Assembly (NCBI GenBank): GCA_017465565.1
Contig: JAFTWA010000051.1
Coordinates: forward strand, 1-53,740
Source of the DNA: Tyzzerella sp.
GTDB lineage: Bacteria > Bacillota > Clostridia > Lachnospirales > Lachnospiraceae
Direction: 5' to 3'
Length of the DNA stretch: 53,740 bases
The position numbers were made by a program, and so were the translations under genes. Shown here in pieces: positions 28,215 through 36,638 of the stretch. The notes beneath the pieces are model-generated. The model ran no database searches and had not been told where the DNA came from. It worked only from the letters and a program-made list of their open reading frames with translations. Within the stretch, counting starts at the first letter, position 1. Every line of letters starts with the position of its first letter.

Positions 28215-28958
28215 CTACACATTCGATGTGATGATGATATCATCAAATGTATTTTCTTGCACCACCGTAATGCTTCCCACCTTCATCATCTCAAGAATTG
28301 CCAAAAACGTTACTACAATCTGTGTCTTTGACTTTTGATTCTTCAGCAACTCCCGAAAACTAAATTTCTTATGGGATACAATGTACGTGTTTAGATACTC
28401 CAGCTTATCGTCCACCGTTACTTCTTCTTTTTCAATTTTACCAAAGGTACTGCGGACAGGGTCAATCTTGTCATTTTGCTTACGCATAACATCTTTAAAA
28501 ATAGCATTGAGTTTTCCGATAGTAATTCCATCTAAAAGGGCATCCAAATCCACTGGTTCCTGATGTTCCTTAACCTCATCCGGAATGGTCGCTTCCTTAA
28601 ACATCAAAAGTTCTCCGTCCATCTGGCGGTCCTTGAGTTCATAAGACATATATTTATACATCTTATACTGCAGCAACTGTTCTACCAATTCCGCTCTAGG
28701 ATCCTCCTCTTCGCCTTCCTCGTTCACTTCTACAGGAAGAAGCATTCGGCATTTGATGTCTAAAAGAGTAGCTGCCATCAAAAGAAACTCGCTCATGATA
28801 TTCAAATCTTTTTCCTGCATTGCACGAATATATTCCATATATTGATTTGTAATCTCAACAATTGGAATATCATAAATATCTACTTTATTTTTTTCAATCA
28901 AATGTAGCAGGAGGTCCAACGGACCTTCGAACGCTTCTAATTTTACCGGTATTCCCAT
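28215..28958 (-). CDS. scpA: Segregation and condensation protein A (kleisin)
   Basis: A 247-residue kleisin that bridges the two SMC heads. The N terminus has the diagnostic FEGPLDLLLHLIEKNKVDIYDIPI block and EFLLMAATLLDIKCRMLLP; the C terminus is a winged helix (TFLAILEMMKVGSITVVQENTFDDI). GGAGG of its binding site overlaps the last codons of the phosphoesterase gene, only 2 nt before, so translation is probably coupled. Confidence 0.96.
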   Translation of the reverse strand: MGIPVKLEAFEGPLDLLLHLIEKNKVDIYDIPIVEITNQYMEYIRAMQEKDLNIMSEFLLMAATLLDIKCRMLLPVEVNEEGEEEDPRAELVEQLLQYKMYKYMSYELKDRQMDGELLMFKEATIPDEVKEHQEPVDLDALLDGITIGKLNAIFKDVMRKQNDKIDPVRSTFGKIEKEEVTVDDKLEYLNTYIVSHKKFSFRELLKNQKSKTQIVVTFLAILEMMKVGSITVVQENTFDDIIITSNV

Positions 28959-28960
28959 TC

Positions 28961-29839
28961 TTATTCCTCCGTACCGTTTATATGCATTACGACAACCTCT
29001 GCCGGATTAAAGAGTCTTACCTTTATCGTATGGATTCCAATCCCTTTGCTTACAACAGCCGTTGCATCTTTCTCTATGTTCTTTCTCATTTCTCCCGAAT
29101 ATTTAGGAAATAATGTAAACTGCGGTGTAATCACGCCGCCAATGAAAGGAAGGCGCACAATTCCGCCATGCAAATGCCCTGACACTATCAAATCAGCTCC
29201 CCATTCAAAATAGGTTTGCATAAAGATTGGATTGTGGGCAATCAAAATCGTGTATTTTGAACTATCTGCACTTCCAATCTGCGCTGTCATGTTCTGAAGC
29301 CCATAGTGGTTTTTGCAGAATTTTTTATATTTTTCACGCGGAATTTCTAATCCATAGATTTCCACATCTATCCCATCCCAGCTGAGCGCTGTTTTTTGAT
29401 TTTCCAAAAAATGTACACCAGAGGCCGTAAGCTTCTCCTTATAACTCTGATATACATGCATCGATTCTTCTGAGCCCTCTTTCATTCGCTGTTCGTGATT
29501 TCCATTTCCGTAATATGTCTCAGAGATTTCCGGAAGTTTTGTCATAAACTCCTCTGCCACCGCCGTTGGCTCACCCTTTTTACCAACAAGCATATCTCCT
29601 GCGACCAAGATCATATCTGGTCTTTCCCCTGAAATCACACGAAGTAATTTTTCATTCTTTTCCCCATAACTGTAATTATGGAGGTCGCTTAATAACATTA
29701 CTTTCCGTTCGCGTCCCAGACCATTTAACTTCTTCGACGTAACTTTATAACGAGTCAGGCGAAAGCTGTGTATCTCCCGCATCCACTCTATCACAGCTAA
29801 AACACAAAGAACTGCAAATAATATAATCCATTTTAACAT
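28961..29839 (-). CDS. Membrane-anchored metallophosphoesterase (YkuE-like)
   Basis: A 292-residue calcineurin-type phosphoesterase with one N-terminal transmembrane helix (WIILFAVLCVLAVIEW). Metal-binding motifs are present in order: LLSDLHNYS (D-x-H), VAGDML (GD), GNGNHEQR (GNHE), IAHNP and SGHLHGG (GHxH). Relatives act on lipid or cell-wall-linked phosphate esters outside the cytoplasm or at the membrane; the substrate here is unknown. It has its own promoter and leads the scpA-scpB-carboxypeptidase block. Confidence 0.9.
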   Translation of the reverse strand: MLKWIILFAVLCVLAVIEWMREIHSFRLTRYKVTSKKLNGLGRERKVMLLSDLHNYSYGEKNEKLLRVISGERPDMILVAGDMLVGKKGEPTAVAEEFMTKLPEISETYYGNGNHEQRMKEGSEESMHVYQSYKEKLTASGVHFLENQKTALSWDGIDVEIYGLEIPREKYKKFCKNHYGLQNMTAQIGSADSSKYTILIAHNPIFMQTYFEWGADLIVSGHLHGGIVRLPFIGGVITPQFTLFPKYSGEMRKNIEKDATAVVSKGIGIHTIKVRLFNPAEVVVMHINGTEE

Positions 29840-29864
29840 ATTTTTCTCCTATTTATCCTTATGC

Positions 29865-29893
29865 ATTATATAATTTTTTGCATAATTTTACAA
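29865..29893 (-). promoter_or_regulatory. Promoter of the phosphoesterase-scpAB-carboxypeptidase operon
   Basis: TTGTAA (29888-29893), 17-nt spacer, TATAAT (29865-29870), about 26 nt upstream of the ATG on the minus strand, right after the upstream carboxypeptidase stop. Confidence 0.75.
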
Positions 29894-29899
29894 TAGGAA

Positions 29900-31057
29900 T
29901 TACAACAGAAAGCCTGCAACTATATTTTGCAATGCATATTTAAAGTTCATTTTATCCACATTCTCCTTGGCGACAACGGGGACCTCCCCAAGAAGCGTTC
30001 CATCATACAGGTATTGAACAGTTCCTACTTCATCCCCTTTTTCAATTGGTGCTCTCTGGCTTTCCGGAATCTTTAACACTCTTTCGATGCTTTTTGTATC
30101 AATTCCTTCTGTGTCCACATACCGAAAATTCTCTTCTAAACCAATCTTCACCTCTTTTTCCGTGCCACGTTCTACCGCCAGCATCTGTTCTTCCAGAGGC
30201 TTATCATCTTCATAAACACTACATTTTCCAAATCCATAGTTAAGTAGTTCGGTTGCATTCTGAAAACGGATTTTCGAATCAGGTGCCGCCAAAATGACCG
30301 CAATGAGTTCTATTCCATCTTTCTCTGCAGTTGCTGACACGCAAAATTTTGCGATTGATGTAGAACCGGTTTTCAAACCAGTAGCATACTGATATTGACG
30401 AATCAATTTATTTGTATTGGAAAGCCCAAATGTACTCGTACCTTTTCTAGTAGTATGCGTAATGTCCTCCATCCAAATGGTCACATAGTCGCGGACCTGT
30501 GGATACTTCGTAATTAGTTCTCTCGACATCTTAGCAATGTCACTTGCAGTCGTCAGATGTCCATCTTCATCTAACCCATTACAATTCATAAATGTAGTGT
30601 CAGCCATGCCAAGTCCCTGTGCTCTTTCGTTCATCTGATTCACAAACTCATCTGCCGAACCGCAGATATGCTCTGCCATGGCAACGCAGGCATCATTTGC
30701 CGATGCGACTGCAATACATTTTAGCATGGTGTCCACCGTCTGGGTTTCCCCAACCTCCAGAAACACCTGCGAACCGCCCATTGATGCTGCATATTCGGAA
30801 ACTGTCACCGTATCTTCCAACTGAATCTTCCCTTCCTCTAATGCATCAAATATGAGCAGCATGGTCATAATTTTTGTAACACTTGCAGGAGCAAGACGCT
30901 CTGTGGCATTCTTTTCGTAAATTATTTTTCCTGTAGAAGTTTCCACCAAAATTGCAGATGGGGCTTCAATTTCAATTCCAGTTTCCTCTGCGTAGACCGT
31001 ATGAACATGAAGTGTAAATAGCAATACACTAAGTAAAACAGAAATAACTTTTTTCAT
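29900..31057 (-). CDS. D-alanyl-D-alanine carboxypeptidase (S11, DacA-like)
   Basis: A 385-residue secreted low-molecular-weight penicillin-binding protein. The signal peptide ends at VYAEE (residues 21-25). SxxK is SVTK (Ser59, Lys62), SxN is SAND and KTG is GLKTGS. A beta-sandwich PBP5_C-like domain follows (residues 265-360), then a C-terminal amphipathic anchor (FKYALQNIVAGFLL) that peripherally binds the membrane, as in PBP5. It is paralogous to the carboxypeptidase at 26377-27570, with which it brackets the scp block. AAGGAA lies upstream of the ATG. Confidence 0.93.
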   Translation of the reverse strand: MKKVISVLLSVLLFTLHVHTVYAEETGIEIEAPSAILVETSTGKIIYEKNATERLAPASVTKIMTMLLIFDALEEGKIQLEDTVTVSEYAASMGGSQVFLEVGETQTVDTMLKCIAVASANDACVAMAEHICGSADEFVNQMNERAQGLGMADTTFMNCNGLDEDGHLTTASDIAKMSRELITKYPQVRDYVTIWMEDITHTTRKGTSTFGLSNTNKLIRQYQYATGLKTGSTSIAKFCVSATAEKDGIELIAVILAAPDSKIRFQNATELLNYGFGKCSVYEDDKPLEEQMLAVERGTEKEVKIGLEENFRYVDTEGIDTKSIERVLKIPESQRAPIEKGDEVGTVQYLYDGTLLGEVPVVAKENVDKMNFKYALQNIVAGFLL

Positions 31058-31119
31058 ATGATTCCTTCTTATTTCTTTTACTTATAATGTATTATTTTTC
31101 CAAATTCCCTAGTACAGAA

Positions 31120-31151
31120 AATAAAAAAGGAAGTGTTAAAAAGCACTTCCT
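31120..31151 (-). terminator. Terminator of rpsU
   Basis: Minus-strand stem AAAGGAAGTG/CACTTCCTTT around an 8-nt loop, followed by a U-rich stretch (TTTATTTT). It lies just after the rpsU stop. Confidence 0.9.
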
Positions 31152-31164
31152 TTTAATGCACATA

Positions 31165-31341
31165 TTAGTTAAATTTACGTTTTCTAGCAGCTTCTGATTT
31201 CTTTTTACGTCTTACGCTTGGTTTTTCGTAATGTTCTCTCTTACGAATTTCTTGTTGAATACCAGCTTTTGCACAGTTTCTTTTGAATCTGCGTAAAGCG
31301 CTATCTAACGTTTCGTTTTCTTTTACGATTACATTTGACAT
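31165..31341 (-). CDS. rpsU: 30S ribosomal protein S21
   Basis: A 58-residue basic protein beginning [19 protein letters not shown] and ending in a Lys/Arg-rich tail ([15 protein letters not shown]). Length and sequence are those of Firmicute S21, which sits near the anti-Shine-Dalgarno region of the 30S subunit. The upstream region has GGAGGGGAGG and AGGTG elements. It has its own strong promoter and terminator. Confidence 0.97.
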   Translation of the reverse strand: MSNVIVKENETLDSALRRFKRNCAKAGIQQEIRKREHYEKPSVRRKKKSEAARKRKFN

Positions 31342-31422
31342 AGTCTCACACCTAACCTCCCCTCCAGCCCTATATTGTGCAACATATGACTGTTCGGGTA
31401 TTTTATTATTGCACTGTAAGAT

Positions 31423-31450
31423 ATTATAGCATATTTTTTGTATTCGTCAA
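31423..31450 (-). promoter_or_regulatory. Promoter of rpsU
   Basis: TTGACG (31445-31450), 16-nt spacer, TATAAT (31423-31428) on the minus strand; leader of about 75 nt. It begins just after the alaS stop codon, and no alaS terminator is seen. Confidence 0.85.
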
Positions 31451-31465
31451 CCATTAAATTTATTT

Positions 31466-34105
31466 TTATTTAATTTGTTCACTTAATACTTCTGCTGCTT
31501 TTGCGATTGCATCTGGAATACCAGCAGGGTTCTTTCCACCAGCCTGAGCCATATTTGGACGTCCACCGCCGCCACCGCCAACTAATGCCGCGATACCTTT
31601 GATGAGGTTCCCTGCGTGAGCACCTTGTTTCATTGCTCCATCCGTTGCCATAGCAATTAAGTTTACTTTATCATTTGCAGAAGATGCGATTACAACTACA
31701 CCTTCTCCTAATTTGTCTTTCAACTGGTCACCAAGGTCACGGAGTCCATTCATGTCAACGCCTTCTACAGATGTAGCGAGGAGTTTTACACCTTTTACTT
31801 CTACTACCTGGTTCATTACATCGCCAAGTGCATCTTTTGCAGCCTTGCTCTTTAATGATTCGATTTCACTTTGTAATGCTTTCATATCAGCCAACATATG
31901 TTCAATCTTTTCTACAAGGTTTGCTGGAGTAGCCTTTGCTGTTTTCGCTGCTTCAGCCAATGTTCTTTCAACATCCTTGTAATATGCAAATACAGCATCA
32001 CCTGTAAGAGCCTCGATACGACGTACGCCTGCTGCCACACCTGCTTCAGATACAAGCTTAAAGGTTGTAATATTGCCTGTATTGCTCACGTGAGTACCAC
32101 CACAAAGTTCTTTTGTGAAATCTCCCATAGTAACTACGCGAACATCTTCTGCATATTTTTCATCAAATAACGCTGTTGCGCCTGATGCTTTTGCAGCTTC
32201 AATATTCATAACCTCTGTCACTACTGGAAGGTTTTTTTGAATTTCTTCATTTACAATTGCTTCTACTTTTGCCAATTCATCTGCTGTCATCGCTGAGAAA
32301 TGCGCAAAGTCAAAACGAAGTCTATCTGGTGTTACAAGAGAACCCTTTTGTTCTACATGTGAACCGAGTACGTTTCTGAGTGCCCTGTGTAAAAGGTGCG
32401 TTGCACTGTGGTTTTTACATGTATTAACTCTGCCTTTTTCGTCCACGCTTAAAGTAACAACATCGCCTACTTTAAACATACCTTTTGTAACAGTACCAAC
32501 ATGTCCAACTTTTCCACCTAATAATTTAATCGTATCATTTACAACAAATTCAGCATCTGCTGTCTTGATGATACCCTTATCTCCTTCTTGTCCACCCATG
32601 GTAGCATAAAATGGTGTTTCATCTACAAAGATTGTAGCATTTTCGCCTTCTGTAACAGCTTCTACGATTTCTGTTTCGGTAGTAAGAACACTGATTTTTG
32701 AATCGTACACAAGATTGTCGTAACCTACAAATGTAGATGTCACAGCTGCGTCGATTTCATCATATACAGTTGCGTCTGCACCCATGTAGTTTGTAACCTT
32801 ACGTGCTGTACGCGCTTTTACTCTCTGCTCTTCCATAGCTGCCTTAAAACCAGCTTCGTCAATTGTATAGCCAGCTTCTTCTAAGATTTCTTTCGTTAAA
32901 TCTAATGGAAATCCATATGTGTCATATAATTTGAATGCGTTTTCCCCTGAAAGCATTGTCTGGCCAGCTTCCTTTAATTCCTCTTCCATAGAAGCAAGGA
33001 TACTAAGACCTTGGTCAATTGTTTTGTTAAACTTGTCTTCTTCTTGTGTTAACACTTTGAAGATAAAGTCTCTCTTTTCATCTAATTCTGGATATCCATC
33101 TTTAGAACCTTCAATCACTGTTTCACTTAATTTAGCAAGGAATTTGCCATCGATTCCAAGAAGTCTTCCATGACGTGCAGCACGTCTGATTAAACGACGA
33201 AGTACATATCCACGGCCTTCATTTGTAGGCATAATACCGTCTGAAATCATAAATGTTGCAGAGCGGATATGGTCTGTAATAAGACGGATAGAAACGTCTT
33301 TATTTTCATCAGTCTTATACACTGCACCTGCAAATTCACAAACCTTTTCGCGAAGCGCTCTGATTGTATCAACATCGAAGATAGAATCCACATCCTGCAC
33401 TACAGATGCAAGTCTTTCAAGACCCATACCTGTATCAATGTTCTTTTGCTCTAATTCTTCGTAGTTTCCATTTCCATCGTTATCAAACTGTGTAAATACG
33501 TTGTTCCACACTTCCATATAACGGTCACAGTCACAGCCTACTGTACAGTCTGGCTTGCCACAACCATATTTTTCTCCACGGTCGTAGTAGATTTCTGAAC
33601 ATGGGCCACATGGACCTGAGCCGTGTTCCCAGAAGTTATCTGCTTTACCAAATTTGAAGATTCTTTCTGGTGCGATACCCATTTCTTTATTCCAGATATC
33701 AAATGCTTCCTGGTCATCTACATATACAGAAGGATATAATCTGTCTGGATCTAGTCCTACTACTTCTGTCAAGAATTCCCAAGACCATGCAATTGCTTCT
33801 CTTTTGAAATAGTCACCAAATGAGAAGTTACCAAGCATTTCAAAGAATGTACCGTGACGAGCTGTCTTACCAACATTTTCAATATCACCTGTACGGATAC
33901 ATTTCTGGCATGTTGTCACTCTCTTTCTTGGTGGAATCTCTGCACCTGTAAAATATGGTTTTAATGGTGCCATTCCTGAATTGATTAATAATAAGCTTTT
34001 ATCGTTATGTGGAACTAACGAAAAACTTTTCATCGCAAGATGATCTTTGCTTTCAAAAAACTCTAAAAACATTTTTCGAAGTTCGTTTACTCCATATTGT
34101 TTCAT
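31466..34105 (-). CDS. alaS: Alanyl-tRNA synthetase
   Basis: An 879-residue class II synthetase that charges tRNA-Ala. Seen in order: the class II core (FSLVPHNDKSLLLINSGMAPLK; RHGTFFEMLGNFSFGDYFK), the cysteine-rich loop after EIYYDRGEKY (CGKPDCTVGCDCD), motif 3 region EGRGYVLRRLIRRAARHG, the editing domain zinc ligands in HSATHLLH and CGGTHV, and the C-terminal glycine-rich DHHA1 domain (ALVGGGGGGRPNMAQAGG). Length is standard. GGGAGG lies 6 nt before the ATG. A consensus promoter is present, but no T-box leader. Confidence 0.98.
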   Translation of the reverse strand: MKQYGVNELRKMFLEFFESKDHLAMKSFSLVPHNDKSLLLINSGMAPLKPYFTGAEIPPRKRVTTCQKCIRTGDIENVGKTARHGTFFEMLGNFSFGDYFKREAIAWSWEFLTEVVGLDPDRLYPSVYVDDQEAFDIWNKEMGIAPERIFKFGKADNFWEHGSGPCGPCSEIYYDRGEKYGCGKPDCTVGCDCDRYMEVWNNVFTQFDNDGNGNYEELEQKNIDTGMGLERLASVVQDVDSIFDVDTIRALREKVCEFAGAVYKTDENKDVSIRLITDHIRSATFMISDGIMPTNEGRGYVLRRLIRRAARHGRLLGIDGKFLAKLSETVIEGSKDGYPELDEKRDFIFKVLTQEEDKFNKTIDQGLSILASMEEELKEAGQTMLSGENAFKLYDTYGFPLDLTKEILEEAGYTIDEAGFKAAMEEQRVKARTARKVTNYMGADATVYDEIDAAVTSTFVGYDNLVYDSKISVLTTETEIVEAVTEGENATIFVDETPFYATMGGQEGDKGIIKTADAEFVVNDTIKLLGGKVGHVGTVTKGMFKVGDVVTLSVDEKGRVNTCKNHSATHLLHRALRNVLGSHVEQKGSLVTPDRLRFDFAHFSAMTADELAKVEAIVNEEIQKNLPVVTEVMNIEAAKASGATALFDEKYAEDVRVVTMGDFTKELCGGTHVSNTGNITTFKLVSEAGVAAGVRRIEALTGDAVFAYYKDVERTLAEAAKTAKATPANLVEKIEHMLADMKALQSEIESLKSKAAKDALGDVMNQVVEVKGVKLLATSVEGVDMNGLRDLGDQLKDKLGEGVVVIASSANDKVNLIAMATDGAMKQGAHAGNLIKGIAALVGGGGGGRPNMAQAGGKNPAGIPDAIAKAAEVLSEQIK

Positions 34106-34140
34106 GATTTGCCTCCCAAACTCTAATTCGCTAATAATTT

Positions 34141-34169
34141 ATTATAAATAAATTTCTAATCTTTGTCAA
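34141..34169 (-). promoter_or_regulatory. Consensus promoter of alaS
   Basis: Perfect TTGACA (34164-34169), 17-nt spacer and TATAAT (34141-34146) on the minus strand; the leader is only about 30 nt, too short for a T-box. Confidence 0.92.
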
Positions 34170-34192
34170 TTCATGTCACAATAAAGATGCAC

Positions 34193-34232
34193 GAAAAAGA
34201 GACAACTCTTTTTAAATGTAAGAGTTGTCTCT
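34193..34232 (-). terminator. Terminator of the dehydrogenase-aldolase-kinase operon
   Basis: Perfect 13-bp arms (34198-34210 and 34220-34232) around a 9-nt loop, followed by five U residues on the minus strand. Confidence 0.92.
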
Positions 34233-34245
34233 AAAAAAATTATCT

Positions 34246-35754
34246 CTATTCAGAATATAATTCGTACACTTTTTGTTCTTTCAGTGCTTTGTATAATTTT
34301 TGTTTACGCTTAATAATTGTCTTGCTCTTTTCTACATCTTCTGCATTTGGTTCAAAAATCATTGGCTTGTTATCCCCAATCATTCTCGCATATGCCTCTT
34401 CAATATCTTTGTAGATACCAAGTGTTACGTTTGCAATCATTGCCGCACCAAGTGATGATGCCTCACTGTTTTCGTAACGCGCAACGTCTTTGTTGTAAAC
34501 GTTAGATTGGATATTACAGAAAAGATCTGAACGAACCATACCACCTGCAACACTTACACATTTAATTTCACCTGTAAGCTGTTCAATTAAACTGATATTG
34601 TCATGAATCTCTACTGCAATCCCTTCCATGATAGAACGAATCATATCACCACGTTTTGTGTTTAATGACAGGTTGAAGAAAAGACCTTTTGCATATGGAT
34701 TCCAATATGGAGCAGCACTTCCTTCAAAATGAGGAATCATTACTACACCATTAGATCCTACGGTTGAGTTGGCTGCTTCTGCATTCATGCGATTATACAC
34801 GTCGTCTCCAACTAAATCATCGCAGAACTGCTCTTTGAACCAACGATATGTAGCACCTGTGTTGAAGATACCAGCTTCCATAATCCACTGTCCTGCAATT
34901 GCTGATGCCTGGCAAAGTACACGGGCACTTTCATCAAATACCGGACGGTCCAATGCTGAAATTACGAATGAACCGGTACCTGTATTAGCTTCTGCTCTTC
35001 CAGAACTTAAAACACCTAACGCAACAGCTGCATTTTGCTGGTCTCCACCTGCGATAATAACTGGAATACCTTCGTCAAGACCTGTTAATTCTGCAAATTC
35101 TGCTGTGATTGTTCCTGCAATGCTTCCTGGTGGAAGTAATTCTGGCAAACGTTCTTCTGTAATTCCTGCAATTGATAATAATTCTGGTTCCCAGCTAAAG
35201 GTTCCAATATTCATAAGCATGGTTCTGCAAGCCTGTGAATAATCTGTTTTATATTCTCCTGTCAGGCAATGTACAACATAATCCTGCACTCCAATAAATT
35301 TATCAGCCGCATTATAAATCTCCGGTTTGTTTTCTTTTAACCAAAGTATCTTTGGCAATACAAAATATGGATTGGTTCTAAGACCAGTCAAGCGGTAAAG
35401 TACATCCAATGTATACTTTTCAATCAGTGCTTCACACTGCGGAACCGTTCTCTTATCCTGCCACATAATTGCATTATGGAGCGGCTTACCATCTCTCATT
35501 GGAATCAATGATGAACGTTGTGAAGTAATTGTAATAGCCCGTGGGGACTCTCCAATATCCTTAAAACATTGCGATACATTTGACAAACAATAGATTGCCG
35601 CTTCTTTCCATGTTTCTGGATCCTGCTCTACATGTCCTGGTTGTGGATATTCTGAATGATATTCATAATATGCATTCTTCCCCTTGTGACCATTTTGTCC
35701 ATAAATCACGGCTCTCATGCCGGATGTTCCTATATCTAAAGAAATTAAACTCAT
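34246..35754 (-). CDS. FGGY-family carbohydrate kinase of unknown substrate
   Basis: A 502-residue two-lobed sugar kinase. It has the phosphate loop SLDIGTSGMRAVIY, the substrate-side loops GHVEQDPETW and AITITSQRSSL, MWQDKRT, the catalytic Asp region IIAGGDQQNAAVALG and adenosine loop ANTGTGSFV, and a C-terminal SVAGGMVRSDLFCNI block. Overall it resembles the xylulose/glycerol/AI-2 kinase branch, but it is not a clear member of a named group. It is the third gene of a unit after a hydroxyacid dehydrogenase and a class II aldolase, so it may make the phosphorylated ketose that the aldolase cleaves. A linked transporter is missing. Confidence 0.88.
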   Translation of the reverse strand: MSLISLDIGTSGMRAVIYGQNGHKGKNAYYEYHSEYPQPGHVEQDPETWKEAAIYCLSNVSQCFKDIGESPRAITITSQRSSLIPMRDGKPLHNAIMWQDKRTVPQCEALIEKYTLDVLYRLTGLRTNPYFVLPKILWLKENKPEIYNAADKFIGVQDYVVHCLTGEYKTDYSQACRTMLMNIGTFSWEPELLSIAGITEERLPELLPPGSIAGTITAEFAELTGLDEGIPVIIAGGDQQNAAVALGVLSSGRAEANTGTGSFVISALDRPVFDESARVLCQASAIAGQWIMEAGIFNTGATYRWFKEQFCDDLVGDDVYNRMNAEAANSTVGSNGVVMIPHFEGSAAPYWNPYAKGLFFNLSLNTKRGDMIRSIMEGIAVEIHDNISLIEQLTGEIKCVSVAGGMVRSDLFCNIQSNVYNKDVARYENSEASSLGAAMIANVTLGIYKDIEEAYARMIGDNKPMIFEPNAEDVEKSKTIIKRKQKLYKALKEQKVYELYSE

Positions 35755-35789
35755 CCCTCGTCTTCCTTTCTAAAACAAATCAAATTTCT

Positions 35790-36626
35790 TTATTTCCCGA
35801 AAAATGTAATATATTTTTTTACAATTTCTTTTACATATTCCTCTTGCTTAAGCGAAAGTACCGAGAAATGTGGTTGCTCATTTTGTAAATACTTTGTAGT
35901 CTCTTCTACTGCATAAGTAGCGATTTCCGTATTTACATTAATCTTAGCAATGCCATTAGCAATACAATTTAAAATATCTTCTTCTGGGATACCAGAACCA
36001 CCATGTAATACCAATGGAATACCAACCTGCTCATTAATTTCTTTCAGAATATCAATTCTGATGTTTGGTTTGCCTTTGTAAAGACCATGAACAGTTCCTA
36101 CAGAAACTGCTAATGCATCTACCTTTGTTTCTTCAACAAATTCTTTTGCCAAGGCTGGATTTGTGTACACCTCTTTATCATCAGCAGAACCTTCATGTGA
36201 TCTTTCGCCAGCTGCAATGCTGCCAAGCTCTGCTTCTACAGAAACGTTACATGCATGTGCAACTTCACAAACCATTTTTGTATTTTTTAAATTTTCTTCA
36301 TATGGAAGCATAGAACCATCATACATAACTGAACCAAATCCAGCTTTGATCGCCTGGAAAATAATGTTCATATCGCTGCAGTGATCCAGATGCAGACATA
36401 CTGGAATATCTATATCACTTGCAATGCTCTTAACGATTGCAGCCGCCGTATCTAAAGACATGTTTTTTAAGTATTTTGCGCCAAAAGCCAAAATGATTGG
36501 TGTGTTGGTTTCTTTACCTGCCTCGATAATTCCGCGGAAAGTTTCTGAATTGTAACCATTAAAAGAGCCTACTGCATATTTCTGACTATATGCTTCACTC
36601 AAAATACTTCTTAAATTTGTAAGCAT
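35790..36626 (-). CDS. Class II (zinc) ketose-bisphosphate aldolase
   Basis: A 278-residue class II aldolase of the Fba/GatY/KbaY family. It cleaves a ketose phosphate to dihydroxyacetone phosphate plus an aldehyde. Motifs: AVGSFNGYNSET at the N terminus, metal and catalytic residues in CLHLDHCSD, EAELGSIAAGE, the zinc His in VGTVHGLYKGKP, LHGGSGIPEE with another zinc His, and the phosphate-binding KINVNTEIA. Its length fits the short tagatose/fructose type. GGAGA precedes the ATG. It lies 12 bp after the dehydrogenase and 35 bp before the kinase. Main glycolytic aldolase is possible, but the neighbours favour a side pathway. Confidence 0.88.
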   Translation of the reverse strand: MLTNLRSILSEAYSQKYAVGSFNGYNSETFRGIIEAGKETNTPIILAFGAKYLKNMSLDTAAAIVKSIASDIDIPVCLHLDHCSDMNIIFQAIKAGFGSVMYDGSMLPYEENLKNTKMVCEVAHACNVSVEAELGSIAAGERSHEGSADDKEVYTNPALAKEFVEETKVDALAVSVGTVHGLYKGKPNIRIDILKEINEQVGIPLVLHGGSGIPEEDILNCIANGIAKINVNTEIATYAVEETTKYLQNEQPHFSVLSLKQEEYVKEIVKKYITFFGK

Positions 36627-36638
36627 ACGCAGTCTCCT

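Noticed and set aside
34106-34197. T-box ahead of alaS
   Set aside because: Only a consensus promoter and a leader of about 30 nt are present.
34246-35754. Naming the FGGY kinase xylulokinase or AI-2 kinase
   Set aside because: Motifs fit the superfamily only; no xylose or lsr genes are nearby.
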